From positions 448,208-512,207 of the forward strand of contig QANZ01007348.1 of NCBI GenBank assembly GCA_003254925.1: 64,000 nt of DNA. The letters are read 5' to 3'. The DNA is from Chamaecrista fasciculata. Taxonomy: Eukaryota > Streptophyta > Magnoliopsida > Fabales > Fabaceae. The notes under the pieces were generated by a model that was not told the DNA's origin, searched no databases, and saw only the letters and a program-made list of their open reading frames with translations. The translations under genes were made by a program, and so were the position numbers. Position 1 is the first letter of the stretch. The number at the start of each line of letters is the position of its first letter. Shown here piece by piece: positions 11,258 to 21,815 of this stretch.

Positions 11258-12757
11258 TGAGTCCTATCACCTATGTATGTGATGATCTATGACTAGATTG
11301 TATTGGAGGTTGTTGGGGTGTTGGAGTGCAATAAGAAGGAAAGAATTTATCAACTTTTGGTACCCTGTCTTGGTAGGTGTCATAGATTTTATTTTTCTGG
11401 TGGAGGGTGTATATATATTTGAGTTAGTAGATAGTAGCTAGGTACTTTATTAGTATTTCAAATTTTGATTTACTAAAAATGAAATATGGGATGAAGGTTT
11501 TGTATATCTATATGATTCATTATAAAATAAAAATTAAAAAATTATGTGTCATTTATATATATTGAGACCAAAGTTTGATGTTTTAATTTAATTTATTTTT
11601 CCTAATTAAAAGGAAACTTTTTAATTTTTTATGTATCATCATACTTCCATGCATATAAGAGCCCTAGTGAAACTAATGCAATTAAGTATTGACGTAGCAT
11701 TGAAATGTGACATTAAAAAAAAAAAACAACTTAGAAAGTGGGGCATTTTGGTGCTCATCTTTATCATTTAACAGTAGTTAATCAATCATATTATCCTCAT
11801 ATTAGGCATTTAGGTGATGCGGCCCTTCTTTATTAATTAAAAATTACCTTTTAAAAAGGCTTCGTGTGGGAATGAAATCTAACTAAAAGATTGAAACCCT
11901 ATTTCAATCCCTCACGTCACTTTTTTTTAAAAGAAATTTGTTCACTTTTAGATTTATCTTATTAATTATTAATTGGTCTCTCATTTTTGTAATGATTAAT
12001 AATTTGAAAAACGGTGAACAATAGGTGAGTTCGGAATCTCGGGTGATCAAGACTACATAATGGGTAGTATTAGCCCCACATCAGTGTGACTTAAAACAAA
12101 GGTCGCCTCATCATGATTAGACAACGCAAAAAAAAAAACATGACATAATCCAACCAGAACAAAAAAAAAAAAGATAAACTATCAAATATAGATTGATAAA
12201 CCTCTTTAATCCTAATAATCATGATAATGACTTACTGTGGACAGACATGTTGACGCGTGCATTCCTCCACTTTCAAATCACGTCCATGGCCAGAAGCACC
12301 GTAAATTAATTGGTCTCTCATAAGTCACTTTATTATCAATATGCTAGTTATTTTAATTTATTTAGTTTTTAACAAAATCGATCACATATTATTTTTAATT
12401 TTCTTTAAAAAGTATTGAGCAAATTATATTATAAAAAAGTCAAAATGATATTTATAACTATCAAAAAATCTTTAAATCTAAAAATACAGAAAAAGAATAA
12501 TATATATGTAATTTAACTAAAGAAATTGAATAAAAGTATAAAGACTCCTACGCAAAAGACATTCATAAAATGAAAGTTGCATAGACATTCATAAAATGAA
12601 AGTCATCATTTATATAATTTTAGTATTAACACACTTCATATCTATATAAAAAAACAATGGTAGAAGGAGATATGACTACGCAATATGTATACTCAGCTGT
12701 TGAGACTAAAAGAATAAAATTATTTAAACCTTTAAAATCAATAATTAAAAAAAAAAA
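11258..12757. other. AT-rich spacer
   Basis: No gene recognised. 12010-12125 has somewhat higher complexity (GGTGAGTTCGG, GTCGCCTCATC) and may be an LTR or SINE relic. A short direct repeat, GACATTCATAAAATGAAAGT, occurs twice near 12558-12605. Confidence 0.35.
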
Positions 12758-13418
12758 TAAAAGACCCTTTCGTGCCCCTAATATTTGGGGTCAGTTTCAT
12801 TTATGTCTGTAACGTTTGTTTTGTGTCAATTATGCTTCCAATGTGAAACGTTGGTGCCAATTATGCCTTAACCTCAATTTTTTTTTTGGTCAAAGTTCTA
12901 TTTTGGTCCTTCAAGTTTGCTCAAAGTTCCGGTTTGGTCCCTTAAGTCTCCGGCGAGATACACGGCGGCCCCGACGACTACTAAAACGCCTAATCCAAGG
13001 TTTTTTGACCTCTTGAGTTCAATGACGAACTTCTTTTTGCGAACAAATGACCGATAATATGATTTTTGGCGATTGTGTACTTTTTTTGCGACTATGTAAT
13101 TTTTTGGTGGCTTGCCAGTCATTTTTTCGCAAAATGGAGGCCGTCAATGAACTTAGGAGGTCAAAAAACTTTGAATTAGAAGTTTTTGTAGTTGTCGGAG
13201 CCGTCGTGTATCTTGTCGAAAAGTTCGCCAAAGACTTGAGGGTCCTAAACAGAACTTTGAACAAAATTTGAGGGGTTAAAATAGGACTTTGGCCCCAAAA
13301 ATTTGAAGTTAGGGTATAATTGACGCCCACGTTTTATATTGGGGGCATAACTGACACAAAACAAACGTTAGGGACATAACTGAAACTGACCTCAAACGTT
13401 AAGGGCATATCTTTTGCC
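12758..13418. mobile_element. Fold-back TIR element, MULE-like, nearly all inverted repeat
   Basis: The right end read in reverse complement starts GGCAAAAGATATGCCCTTAA and runs parallel to the left end for more than 250 bp. Shared blocks include GGGGTCAGTTTCA/GAGGTCAGTTTCA, AACGTTTGTTTTGTGTCA and GGCGAGATACACGGCGGC/GACAAGATACACGACGGC. Little unique centre remains. TTAAAAAAAAA occurs just outside both ends and may be the target duplication, though it is low-complexity. No captured gene was recognised. The element lies immediately upstream of the glyoxalase-gene promoter. Confidence 0.6.
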
Positions 13419-13558
13419 TTAAAAAAAAATTAAATAAAAGTAAAAAACAAGGTGCCACCGCCTTGCCGTACTTCCTCTTTTTGTGTCGTCTACAAATAAG
13501 CAAACCTCGTCACCATATGCACCCTCCACAAAACGCACATGTCGTCTGCAAATTTATA

Positions 13559-13603
13559 CACGTGCCATCTTTCTCTTGCCCTATTTCTCCACGTCACCAC
13601 GTG
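13559..13603 (+). promoter_or_regulatory. Two G-box/ABRE motifs upstream of the glyoxalase-like gene
   Basis: CACGTG occurs at 13559-13564 and again at 13598-13603. The second is embedded in CCACGTGTC, the classical ABA-response (ABRE) core. Both lie about 60-110 bp upstream of the TATA-rich stretch and 200-245 bp before the start codon. Paired ABRE/G-boxes commonly confer bZIP- or bHLH-dependent ABA and stress response, so stress induction is inferred. Confidence 0.55.
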
Positions 13604-13647
13604 TCCATCGCCATGCATACATGCACACATATGAAAATATATACACA

Positions 13648-13672
13648 TTATATATATATTTATATATATATT
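13648..13672 (+). promoter_or_regulatory. TATA-rich core promoter candidate of the glyoxalase-like gene
   Basis: A TATATATATTTATATATATATT tract is followed by a pyrimidine-rich stretch (TTTTCCTCGGCCTCTTC). It would give a start site near 13685-13700 and a leader of roughly 100 nt before ATG 13802. Confidence 0.45.
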
Positions 13673-13801
13673 TTCCTCGGCCTCTTCGATTGCTAGGGTA
13701 CGGTTTTCTTCTAGTGCCAATAACTTTCAAATTATATATTAACCAATGCAAGCGAAGAAATTGATTGATTATTATTTATTAACTATTAAGAGCTAGAAAT
13801 A

Positions 13802-16131
13802 ATGCAGAAGCAAGAGGCTAGAGGAGAGGAACGAATTATTAACAATAGTAGTGATCATGATGATGAGAATAATAATAATAAGGAGAAGAAACCAGCTCCA
13901 TTGATGGCTCTGAATCATGTGTCTAGGGTTTGTAGAAACGTGAAGGATTCAGTGGAGTTTTACACGAAGGTGTTAGGGTTTGTTTTGATTGAGAGGCCTC
14001 AAGTTTTGGATTTTGAAGGTGCCTGGTTGTTTAACTATGGCGTTGGAATTCACTTGGTGCAATCCGATGATCATCACAAATTGCCTTCAGATACTCATCA
14101 AGATCATTTGGAACCCGAGGACAACCATATATCTTTTCAGGTAATTCTTAATTATCCATGAAAAAGTAATCGTCAAAGTGTGCCAAGTTGATAAATTATA
14201 ATCTAGTACTTTATCTTTTCTTTTTTTTTTTGCCGTTTTGATTCAATATGTTTTTTAAAATTTTTACTTTTTTATTGATGACTGAATGTAGCTGTAATTT
14301 TCTTTTGTTGTACATCTAATTCTAACAAGTTCAGAGTCACATATTATTATATTTTTAATGAATTATTATTTTCTCGTTGTTATCATATTCTGAATAAATT
14401 ATTTTTTTTATTTCATTAGCAAATGAGATAAATTGAATTTTAAATAACAAAGTATTTTTTTCATAAAAAAAAACAAAATTAATTATATTTAGTATTATCA
14501 AAACGAGCTAAAACTTAGAGTCTGACGTACGTCCACTCGCTAAATAGAAAGACTTGGACATAAAGAATAAGTTTGTTTAATGGGTTGGTTTGTTTAGCCC
14601 GTAAGTTAAATAGTCCGCCGTATATATATTTTTTATTTTTAATATTTATAAAACTAACTAGTTATTTTAAAGGTATTATATGTATATTTTTAATTTTTAT
14701 AAAAATAATTATTTTATATTTTTGTCTAAATATTATGATTTATATGTTATTCTTTTTATATTATTCTTGAAAATTATAATTGATCAAAAATTAAATTAAG
14801 TGTTAGAATAAAACAAGATTTATATACATTTTATTTTATTATAAAATCAAATAGTTGTAATTATACAATTAATATAAAAGTAAAAATAAAAATATATCAA
14901 TTAAGTTACAAAATGTAATTATTTTTTATTTTTAATCATATTATTATTTTGTAGAATTTTAATATTGAAAAATATTTCTTTATAAAAAAAGTGTTGGCCC
15001 GCGGTCTAACACAAACGAATTTGAATATGTAAAAATGAGTTTATTTATAATTTGATCAAGCTACCCTACCGTGTTTAAATGAAGGCACGTAATGGGCTTG
15101 GTAGGTCTAGGTTATTGGGCCTATTTTGACAATGTTAGACTTATATTTTTCTTATTTTGAAGTTTAATTGTGATGATTTTAGTGCTATGTGTGTTATTTT
15201 TGACAAGTTTTTTTTTAAGTTCAGTTGAAATCAGCAACAAATGAAGTCAAATCGAGCTCAAAAGTGATTATGGAATCAAAAGGTGAAAAATTATGAAAAG
15301 TCACATTCAGGTCTAATTTAACCTCATTTTTTCTGACAGTTTCAACTGGGTAGAATACAGACTAAAAAAACGGAACTCCTAACTCTTCATAATCAAACTT
15401 AAAACAATAGAGAAATAACGAACTTTATTCATTTGCCTATGAAACGAGCCTCTAACTTTTATAGTCCAATTTAATATTCCAATTTAATATTGTTTGTCAA
15501 CAGCTTCAATTAGTTATATAAAGAAAGCACCTATCAAGCATGAAGTTTGAACTCGTTATAATCCAATTTGAAACGAGAAAAATATGATCATATTCAGTCT
15601 TTAAGACTAAAGAGTGAAATTTTTGAAAAAGATATAAAATGAAAATTAAAAAAAAATAATAAAGAGCTAGATCTCTACTTATCCGAGAGATAAGGGACTA
15701 AAATTGCATCTGGCCAAAATTAAAATTAGCTAATTTATATGTTCCTTCTTGTCCGTTTTATGTTTATGATATATCAGGTTTATCCTCAATTATATTAATT
15801 AGACACACATAAGTTTTCATCAAAACTCTTTTATTTTAATCTCTCACGTACAGTCTCACATATTTATAATTATATATTGGTATGGTAGAGTGAGGACATG
15901 GAAGCAATGGAGCAAAGATTGAAGGATATGAATGTGAAGTACATGAAAAGGACAATGGACACAGAAGATGGGAGTGGAACTACAATGGACCAGATCTTCT
16001 TCAACGACCCTGATGGCTTCATGATTGAGATTTGCAATTGTGAGAATCTCAAGCTTGTTCCTGCTGGTTCTCTTGGCAACATCAAGCTTCCCTTGGATCG
16101 CCATAACCCACCACTCCAAACAAATAATTAA
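13802..16131 (+). CDS. Glyoxalase I / VOC superfamily protein, two exons, 193 aa
   Basis: Exon 1 is 13802-14140 (donor GTAATT) and exon 2 is 15889-16131 (acceptor TATGGTAG), joined in phase 0. The first 34 residues are Asn/Asp/Lys-rich and disordered; Met35 (13904) is an alternative start. The VOC fold spans about 36-170: LNHVS (His39), FYTKVLGF, FEGAWLFNYG, GIHLV, DNHISFQ (His109) and PDGFMIEIC (Glu160). These are trademarks of the plant GLYI4/7/8-like group; the C-terminus (IKLPLDRHNPP) most resembles the GLYI8 type. His39, His109 and Glu160 occupy metal-ligand positions. Where canonical glyoxalase I has Glu (IEL), this protein has His84, as relatives do, so classical glutathione-dependent lactoylglutathione lyase activity is uncertain. 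The intron (1748 bp) is AT-rich. A Copia element begins 9 nt after the stop. Confidence 0.88.
14141..15888 (+). other. Long intron of the glyoxalase-like gene
   Basis: 1748 bp, extremely AT-rich. GC-richer islands near 14580-14625 (TTTAGCCCGTAAG) and 14997-15070 (TTGGCCCGCGGTC), then 15290-15470 (GACAGTTTCAACTGGG), look like decayed transposon pieces. No coding frame was recognised. Confidence 0.5.
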
Positions 16132-16140
16132 CACTAAACT

Positions 16141-16474
16141 TGTAAAGATTATAATCTTATTTATTAAGATTTGAGATATCTTGTGTAATCTTTTATGTGA
16201 CTTGTATCTCAATTAGTTATCATATATTTTGGGATAGAATTCTTAATGACTAAGGAATTAAGTATTTGGGCCTATTGGACTTAAGTTAAGTAATCTTTGT
16301 GGATCTAGGGTTTGGGATGCCTATAAATAGAATAGTAGCTAATTGTGAAGTGAAAACTTGAGAGTTGCTTCATTCATCATGTTATTGTAAACTCTTATTC
16401 TATATGGTGAAGTTCCTTGTTCTTGGGTGGATGTAAGTCACACTTTTTGTTGGGAGATACTCTGAATCCTAACA
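16141..16474 (+). repeat. 5' LTR of the Copia element
   Basis: 334 bp, TGTAAAG...CCTAACA. Contains a TATA box (GCCTATAAATAG, about 16319-16330). It lacks about 80 bp present near the end of the 3' LTR. Over the aligned part I count about 17 differences by eye, nearly all transitions. Confidence 0.9.
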
Positions 16475-16476
16475 AG

Positions 16477-16489
16477 TGGTATCAGAGCC
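16477..16489 (+). promoter_or_regulatory. Primer-binding site, tRNA-iMet
   Basis: TGGTATCAGAGCC begins two bases after the 5' LTR and is complementary to the 3' end of initiator tRNA-Met, the usual Copia primer. Confidence 0.92.
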
Positions 16490-17347
16490 AAGTTCTCTTG
16501 TTTTTTCTTTTCATTTTCTTCTTGAATTTGAAAGAAAATACGTGGGAGAAGATTTGGAATTTCAACAATTTTCAAAGGAGGGCTATTTTGCAGTTTTAGC
16601 GAAATTACAAAGGATTTCTTTTTTCATCCTAAACCAATTCGACGCTACTGCACACATACGCTCAAATCGACGACGGAGGCAGCTGTGTTCGTGAAAATTG
16701 ATCGGAGATTGACGCGACTCTTGCAGGAGGGTTCGTCGCCTGCGATCATCATCAGAGGGTGGCGGTTCACGGTGTTTTCTGGGCAGATCTGACGGAGCAT
16801 TTGGATTTCGCAAGCAGAGGAGATCAACACGGCTTTTGCAGAGGAGTTCGTCGCCGGCCTTGATTGACGGTGGAAGGTGTGCAGCGGCGTTTTTCCGACA
16901 GATCTGAACGGTGGAGCACTTGGATTCCGCGAACAGTGGAAAACACATTTTTGGGCAAGGATTTGCGTATTGGACGGTGGGACTTGGATAGAACTGGTCG
17001 GCGGTTTCAGTGGTGGTTTTCCGGCGGAGCAAGAACGCAGGTGCTGGGAGCTGAGATTGACGCATCATTAGGAGCTTTTCTCGGCGTGAGCAGCGGAGTC
17101 GTTTGGTGGTTTTTGCGCAAAGATCCTCAGCGGTCAGGCGGTGGCAGTTCGACGTTTTCTGGGTTTCATTCGTGTGCAGGGATTGTTCGTGTGATCTGCA
17201 GCTGCCGGTGGGAGCTTTCAGAGTAGACGGTGGTGTGTTCGTTTGTGTCGTTTCTTGTGTAAACAGGTGGTGTTTTACGGAGCGGATTCGACGGTCAACA
17301 ACAGTGGTTTGCGTTGAATTTTTGGATTGTTCATAGATCAGGTTCAA
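16490..17347 (+). repeat. GC-rich untranslated leader with degenerate tandem repeats
   Basis: About 860 bp between the primer-binding site and gag. GTTCGTCGCC at 16731 recurs at 16846 (period about 115 bp). Blocks such as CAGATCTGA(A)CGG and GGAGCAYTTGGATTYCGC also repeat with it. Long open frames on either strand here (for example 16583-17347 minus) are composition artefacts. Confidence 0.65.
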
Positions 17348-18199
17348 TGGGTTCGACGATAAAGTATGAAATCGAGAAGTTCGATGGAGGAAACTTTAGT
17401 CTTTGGAAGATAAGAATGCAATTGGTATTGGTTCTTCAGGACTTATAGCGGGCAATAGAAGAAAAGTACACCGATTCGGTGAAGGAAGAAGAGAAGAAGG
17501 CACTTGGGAAGAAGGCGTTGAGTGCGTTATTCATGATTTTTACAGACAACATTCTACGTGAGATTGCCAACGAGGAAACGACGACGAAGGCGTGGACGAA
17601 GCTGGAGGAACTGTACTCGACGAAATCGCTAACCGACCGCTTATATCTGAAGAAGAGGCTTTACAATTTGAGGATGAATGATGGTACGCCAATCAAGTCT
17701 GACCTGGGCGAGTTCAATTCGATAATTATGGATCTGAAGAATGTAGAGGTGAAGATTGACGATGAGGATCAGACTTTTATTGTGCTATGTTCACTACCGC
17801 CATCTTATAAGACCTTTCTGGATTTGATGTTGTATGGGAGGGATAAAATTTCACTAGATGACATTAGCGGTGCGTTAAAGTCAAAGGAGTTGAAGAGGAA
17901 CCTTCCAGGTGATCGAACAGAGGGCGTGAGATTGGTGTCGAGAGGAAGAGTGCAGGGGAAGGACTCATGTAAGTCCAATGGGCGATCAAGGTCGAAATGA
18001 TGGGCGAAGAAAACGAGTTGTTTCAAGTGTGGCGAGCGAGGTCACTTTAAGAAGGATTGTCCTAGGCTGAAGGGAAAGAAGGGAGATTCATCGTATGATG
18101 AAAATTCCGCGAACGTTGTTGTTAACACTTGTGGTACTTCTCGTGATGTCGAATATGTAGGAGAGGCGTGGTCTGTGGCTGGCCAGCATGGACCAAACT
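17348..18199 (+). pseudogene. Copia gag (with nucleocapsid zinc knuckle), disrupted
   Basis: Starts with ATG at 17348. The capsid-like region is typical of Tork Gag (segments LEELYSTKSLTDRLYLKKRLY and SLPPSYKTF). A CX2CX4HX4C zinc knuckle, CFKCGERGHFKKDCP, lies near 18019-18063. Two in-frame stops interrupt it: TAG about 33 codons in (near 17446) and TGA at 17998-18000 just before the zinc knuckle. Both can be explained by C-to-T changes. The longest open part is 17479-18000. Confidence 0.88.
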
Positions 18200-19620
18200 C
18201 TTAGGTTCTTGATACGGGTGCGACTTTTCATATGTGTCCACATAGGGGATGGTTTTCTTCGTATAACCAAATGCGTGGACCGATCTATCTTGGAAACGGT
18301 ATTCCATTGGTGATAGAGGGGATCGGTCACATCAAAATCAGGATGTTCGACGGGGTTGTGAGAAGTGTCGAGTGTTGGTATGTTCCTCAAATGAGGAGGA
18401 ATCTTATTTCATTGTCAACATTGGAGGATCAAAGGTACAAGTTTCACGCCGAAGGTGGAACTCTTAAAGTTGGAAAGGGCTCGATGACACTGATGAAAGG
18501 GAGGCTAAGCGCTCGGCTATATTATCTTCAGGGGACCATAATTGAGGGTGAGAGAGGCGATTGCCTCAGGGAATATTGAGGCAAGTGATGATGATTCTGG
18601 AGCAAGTGAGGCAAGCACCTCGGACAGTGGCGAGGCGAGCACCTCAGGGCGAGATCACAATAAGAGTCAGTTATGGTATTTGAGGCTCGATCACATGAGT
18701 GACAAGGGACTTACATTTCTAGGGAAGCTGAACTTACTGGATGGGTACAAGGGGGATCCCTTGAACTTCTGTGAACACTGTGTGTTTGGAAAGCAGACGA
18801 GAGTGAAGTTCAGCAAGGTGGGAGTGCACAAGACCACGGATAGGTTGGATTATGTCTATTCAGACCTATGGGGTCCTAACGGAGTTCTTTCTAAGAGCAG
18901 TGGCCGGTGTTACATGACGTTGATTGATGATTCCAGAATGGTAGGGGTGTACATACTTAAGTCTAAGGATAAAACATTTCCAACATTTATCAAGTGGAAG
19001 ACAAAGGTAGAGAAACAGAGAGGAAGGAAACTGAGTTTCCTTAGGACTGATAATGGGGTGGAATACTGCAACAAGGAGTTCAATGAGTTTTGCAATAGGG
19101 AAGGCATTGTGAGACACCGCACATGCACAAGAGCGCCACAACAGATTGGTGTTGCAGAACGGATGAACATGATGCTCTATGATAGAGCATGGAGCATGCT
19201 CTCACATGCAGGTGTGAGCAAGGACTTTTGGGCTGAGGCGATCAATACTGCTTGTTATTTGGTAAATAGATCGCCATCCATGGCAATCGGGAATAAAACT
19301 TCTTTCGAGGTTTGGTCCAGATCGTCTGTAAATTACAAGCACTTGAAAGTGTTTAGGTGCCCAACGTATGCTCAAGTGAATGGTGGCAAGCTTGAGCAGA
19401 GGGCAAGGAGGTGCATATTTCTAGGATATGCTACTGGAGTGAGTGGATACAGGTTGTGTTGCATGGATCCAAAGTCTTCGAGAATATTGATCAGCAGGGA
19501 TGTAACTTTCAATAAGTCTGTTTCGTTAGACAAGCGAGAGGGGAAGGCGATAGCCAAGTTAGATCTCGATGTGGGGGACCAAATGAAGCTAGTGATTGAT
19601 AATGCTCTGACCACTTAGCC
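18200..19620 (+). pseudogene. Copia protease and integrase, disrupted
   Basis: The protease active-site region (VLDTGATFHM, near 18209-18238) follows directly after a TAG stop where Copia proteins usually have Trp. A stretch with NLISLSTLEDQ leads into the GAG-pre-integrase region and a Ser/Gly/Ala/Asp-rich insert. The integrase HHCC-like zinc site shows LRLDHM and CEHCVFGK, but the first His position reads Tyr. The catalytic Asp/Asp/Glu are visible in YSDLWGP, RTDNGVEY and GVAERMN. The frame 18542-19618 stays open for 358 codons and ends at a TAG just where reverse transcriptase should follow. Confidence 0.88.
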
Positions 19621-20050
19621 TACTACCACTGGAGGGGAGCAAGTGCGAGTCATAACACTGAAGTCTTAGAGGCACGAGAACATATAAGTGAAGAGTTTGA
19701 TATGAAGGATTTTAGAGAAGCACGGAAGATTGCTTCTCATTTCAGGCTCTCAAGGGATCTTCTGCTGAAGTCAACAAGGGAGTTGGAGCAAGCATCAAGG
19801 GTTTCATACTTGAGTGCTGTGGATAGTGTTATGAACACCATGGTAAAGGGTACGGCGAAGGTTGGTTTAACCTTTGATAGGGCTAGCCTGGGGAGACCGC
19901 CCTCAAGGCAACCGATAGTTGGCGTGGGCAATACCAGGTGATACCAGGATGCTCGGGGGCGAGCAGCAAGACAAGGAAGTGTTTGTGTTGAAGAAGGGAG
20001 TTCAAGTCTAAGGGAAGATTTTAGTCTTCTACGAGACTTGTACGGGAATT
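19621..20050 (+). pseudogene. Residual reverse transcriptase/RNase H scraps of the Copia element
   Basis: Only small islands remain. EEFDMKDFREARKI (about 19690) resembles the region after the YVDD motif. SRVSYLSAVDSVMNTMV and GTAKVGLTFDRAS (about 19797-19890) resemble the RT-RNase H connection. Most of the RT, including YVDD, is deleted. Confidence 0.7.
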
Positions 20051-20055
20051 CAAGT

Positions 20056-20066
20056 CAAGGGGAAGA
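20056..20066 (+). promoter_or_regulatory. Polypurine tract
   Basis: AAGGGGAAGA lies just before the 3' LTR, in the normal place for plus-strand priming. Confidence 0.75.
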
Positions 20067-20068
20067 TT

Positions 20069-20482
20069 TGTAAAGATTATAATCTTATTTATTAAGATTT
20101 GAGATATCTTGTGTAATCTTTTATGTGACTTGTATCTCAATTAGTTACCATATATTTTGGAATAGAATTCTTAGTGGCTAAGGAATTAGGTATTTGAACC
20201 TATTGGGCTTAAGTTAAGTAATCCTTGTGGATCTAGGGTTTGGGATGCCTATAAATAGAGTAGTAGCTAATTGTGGAGTGAAGACTTGAGAGTTGCTTCA
20301 TTCATCAGGTTATTGTAAACTCTTATTCTTTATGGTGAAGTTCCTTGTTCTTGGGTGGATGTAGGTCACACTGACCGAACCACGGTAAATTGCTTGTGTT
20401 TATCTATTCTTCTTTATATTCCACATTCTCATACTTGTTTTGATCTATGAATGTTTGTTGGGAGATGCTCTAAATCCTAACA
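20069..20482 (+). repeat. 3' LTR of the Copia element
   Basis: 414 bp, TGTAAAG...CCTAACA. It is complete relative to the 5' LTR and includes the segment GACCGAACC...GATCTATGAATG that the 5' copy lacks. Confidence 0.9.
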
Positions 20483-20796
20483 AAAGTAATAATTTAGTCC
20501 TTGAAAAGATTATCGAGTTAACAATTTCAAATATTGAAATATATAATTTAATCTTTGAAAGAAATAATGAATGCATCATTTTGTTCTTTCAATAACAAAA
20601 TTGTGTATTTTAGTCTTTTTAAAGATTAAATTGTTAATTCGGTAACCTTGATTAAGTTTAGTTTATTCAATAATTAATTTTAATTTAATTGACCAATTGA
20701 GACTAGTTAGGTGATTTCCAATAACTCGGTGAACTCAAGATTAAATAGTTATTGAAGAGGTTCGCAATGTTTTATATACATATATGATCATATATG
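20483..20796. other. AT-rich spacer
   Basis: Begins with the right target-site 5-mer of the Copia element. If the element split the glyoxalase 3' UTR, the original 3' UTR remainder would start here. No gene is visible. Confidence 0.4.
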
Positions 20797-21297
20797 CAAG
20801 GTTTTAACCCGTCATTAAAACCGGATGATGTAACGGTTTAAGGTTCTATGATTCAACCAGGGTCAGACCGTTGATAATTAAATAAATAAAAAATAATATA
20901 TTTAATCTAATATAATAAAAATATACTAATAAATATTAAAAAATATATAATAAATTCTTTAAATTTAAGTTTGATTGAGTGAGAAGGTGAGAACTATAAG
21001 GATAAAAAATTAAATATTAAAGTGAAAACTACCAAATAGCTTATTATTTTGAGTATAAACTTAATAAGAAAAAAAATCCTTTAAAATAGCATCATTTTAA
21101 TCTAGAAAAGTAAAAAAAGAATTAAAAAATGCTGAACCGGTTCAACCACAACCCGTTCGGTTCAGGGCAGTTTTCCCGGTTTTTGACCGATTCATCAGGT
21201 TGTTGACCGATTCTATGCCATGGTGGTTTTATATCACACTTGGACCAGACTACTGATCGATTCACGATTCGGCCAATCCGATCCGATTTTCACAACA
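20797..21297. repeat. Degenerate MITE-like repeat rich in CCGGTTC/GACCG words
   Basis: The left edge GCAAGGTTTTAACCC and a right edge rich in GGTTTTTGACCG and GATCCGATTTTCAC enclose AT-rich DNA. It is similar in style to 8600-9365. Ends and target duplication were not resolved. Confidence 0.4.
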
Positions 21298-21629
21298 ATG
21301 CTCTCAACACTACATCTGTAATGCACTATACATGATTCACTGCACTTACCATATTAGTAATGAATTATGATGATATATTGATATTTAAGGTAACACCTTA
21401 TTATGATACTACAGCCAAAAGGTATAATTTGATCATAGTATAAAAATAGTTTGATCTCATTACATGGTCCAAAGAATAACTTTTTTATCGAAATTTTATT
21501 TTTATCATTTATAGTCATTTTTCTTATTTGGCTCCAACTTTTACAGTATTTTCCTTCATGTTTTAGTATAACCGTAAATTTTATTTTTGTTAATTTCATG
21601 TTATTTATTTATTTATTTTATTTATAGTT

Positions 21630-21815
21630 AGAAAAAGTTTAGGTAAGTCGGGTCTCAGGAACTCACCAAGATCAGGGCATGCTTATAGGATTTATGAGTA
21701 CTTACAGAGGTACTTACAGATCGCCTACTAACAAGACCCTCAAATCGGCAGAGGAAATCGAACTCATGATTATGAGCCGGCTCTTTACCAGTTGGACCAA
21801 CCTTTTGTAGATCAT
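21630..21815 (-). repeat. Probable tRNA-derived SINE
   Basis: On the minus strand GTTGGTCCAACTGGTAAAGA (A-box-like) is followed by GAGTTCGATTTCC (B-box-like, plus coordinates 21753-21765) and then by non-tRNA sequence ending in a T-rich tail. This is the layout of a tRNA-related SINE promoter. The 3' body differs from the SINEs at 39701 and 59115, so it is another family. Confidence 0.5.

Larger units (their letters stand above)
16141..20482 (+). mobile_element. Ty1/Copia LTR retrotransposon, Tork-like, defective
   Basis: The element has a 5' LTR (16141-16474), a tRNA-iMet primer-binding site, a long leader, gag-protease-integrase remnants, a nearly absent reverse transcriptase/RNase H, a polypurine tract and a 3' LTR (20069-20482). 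The flanking 5-mers are AAACT (16136-16140) and AAAGT (20483-20487), a target duplication with one change. LTRs begin TG and end CA. The order protease-integrase-(RT) is Copia-type, and the gag N-terminus (KYEIEKFDGGNFSLWK) fits the Tork/Tnt1 group. It is sense-oriented to, and 9 nt downstream of, the glyoxalase-like coding region. Multiple stops plus the RT deletion make it non-autonomous. Confidence 0.92.

Noticed and set aside
16583..17347. 254-codon minus-strand ORF in the Copia leader
   Set aside because: It lies antisense to a GC-rich tandem-repeat leader, has no recognisable domain, and is explained by composition.
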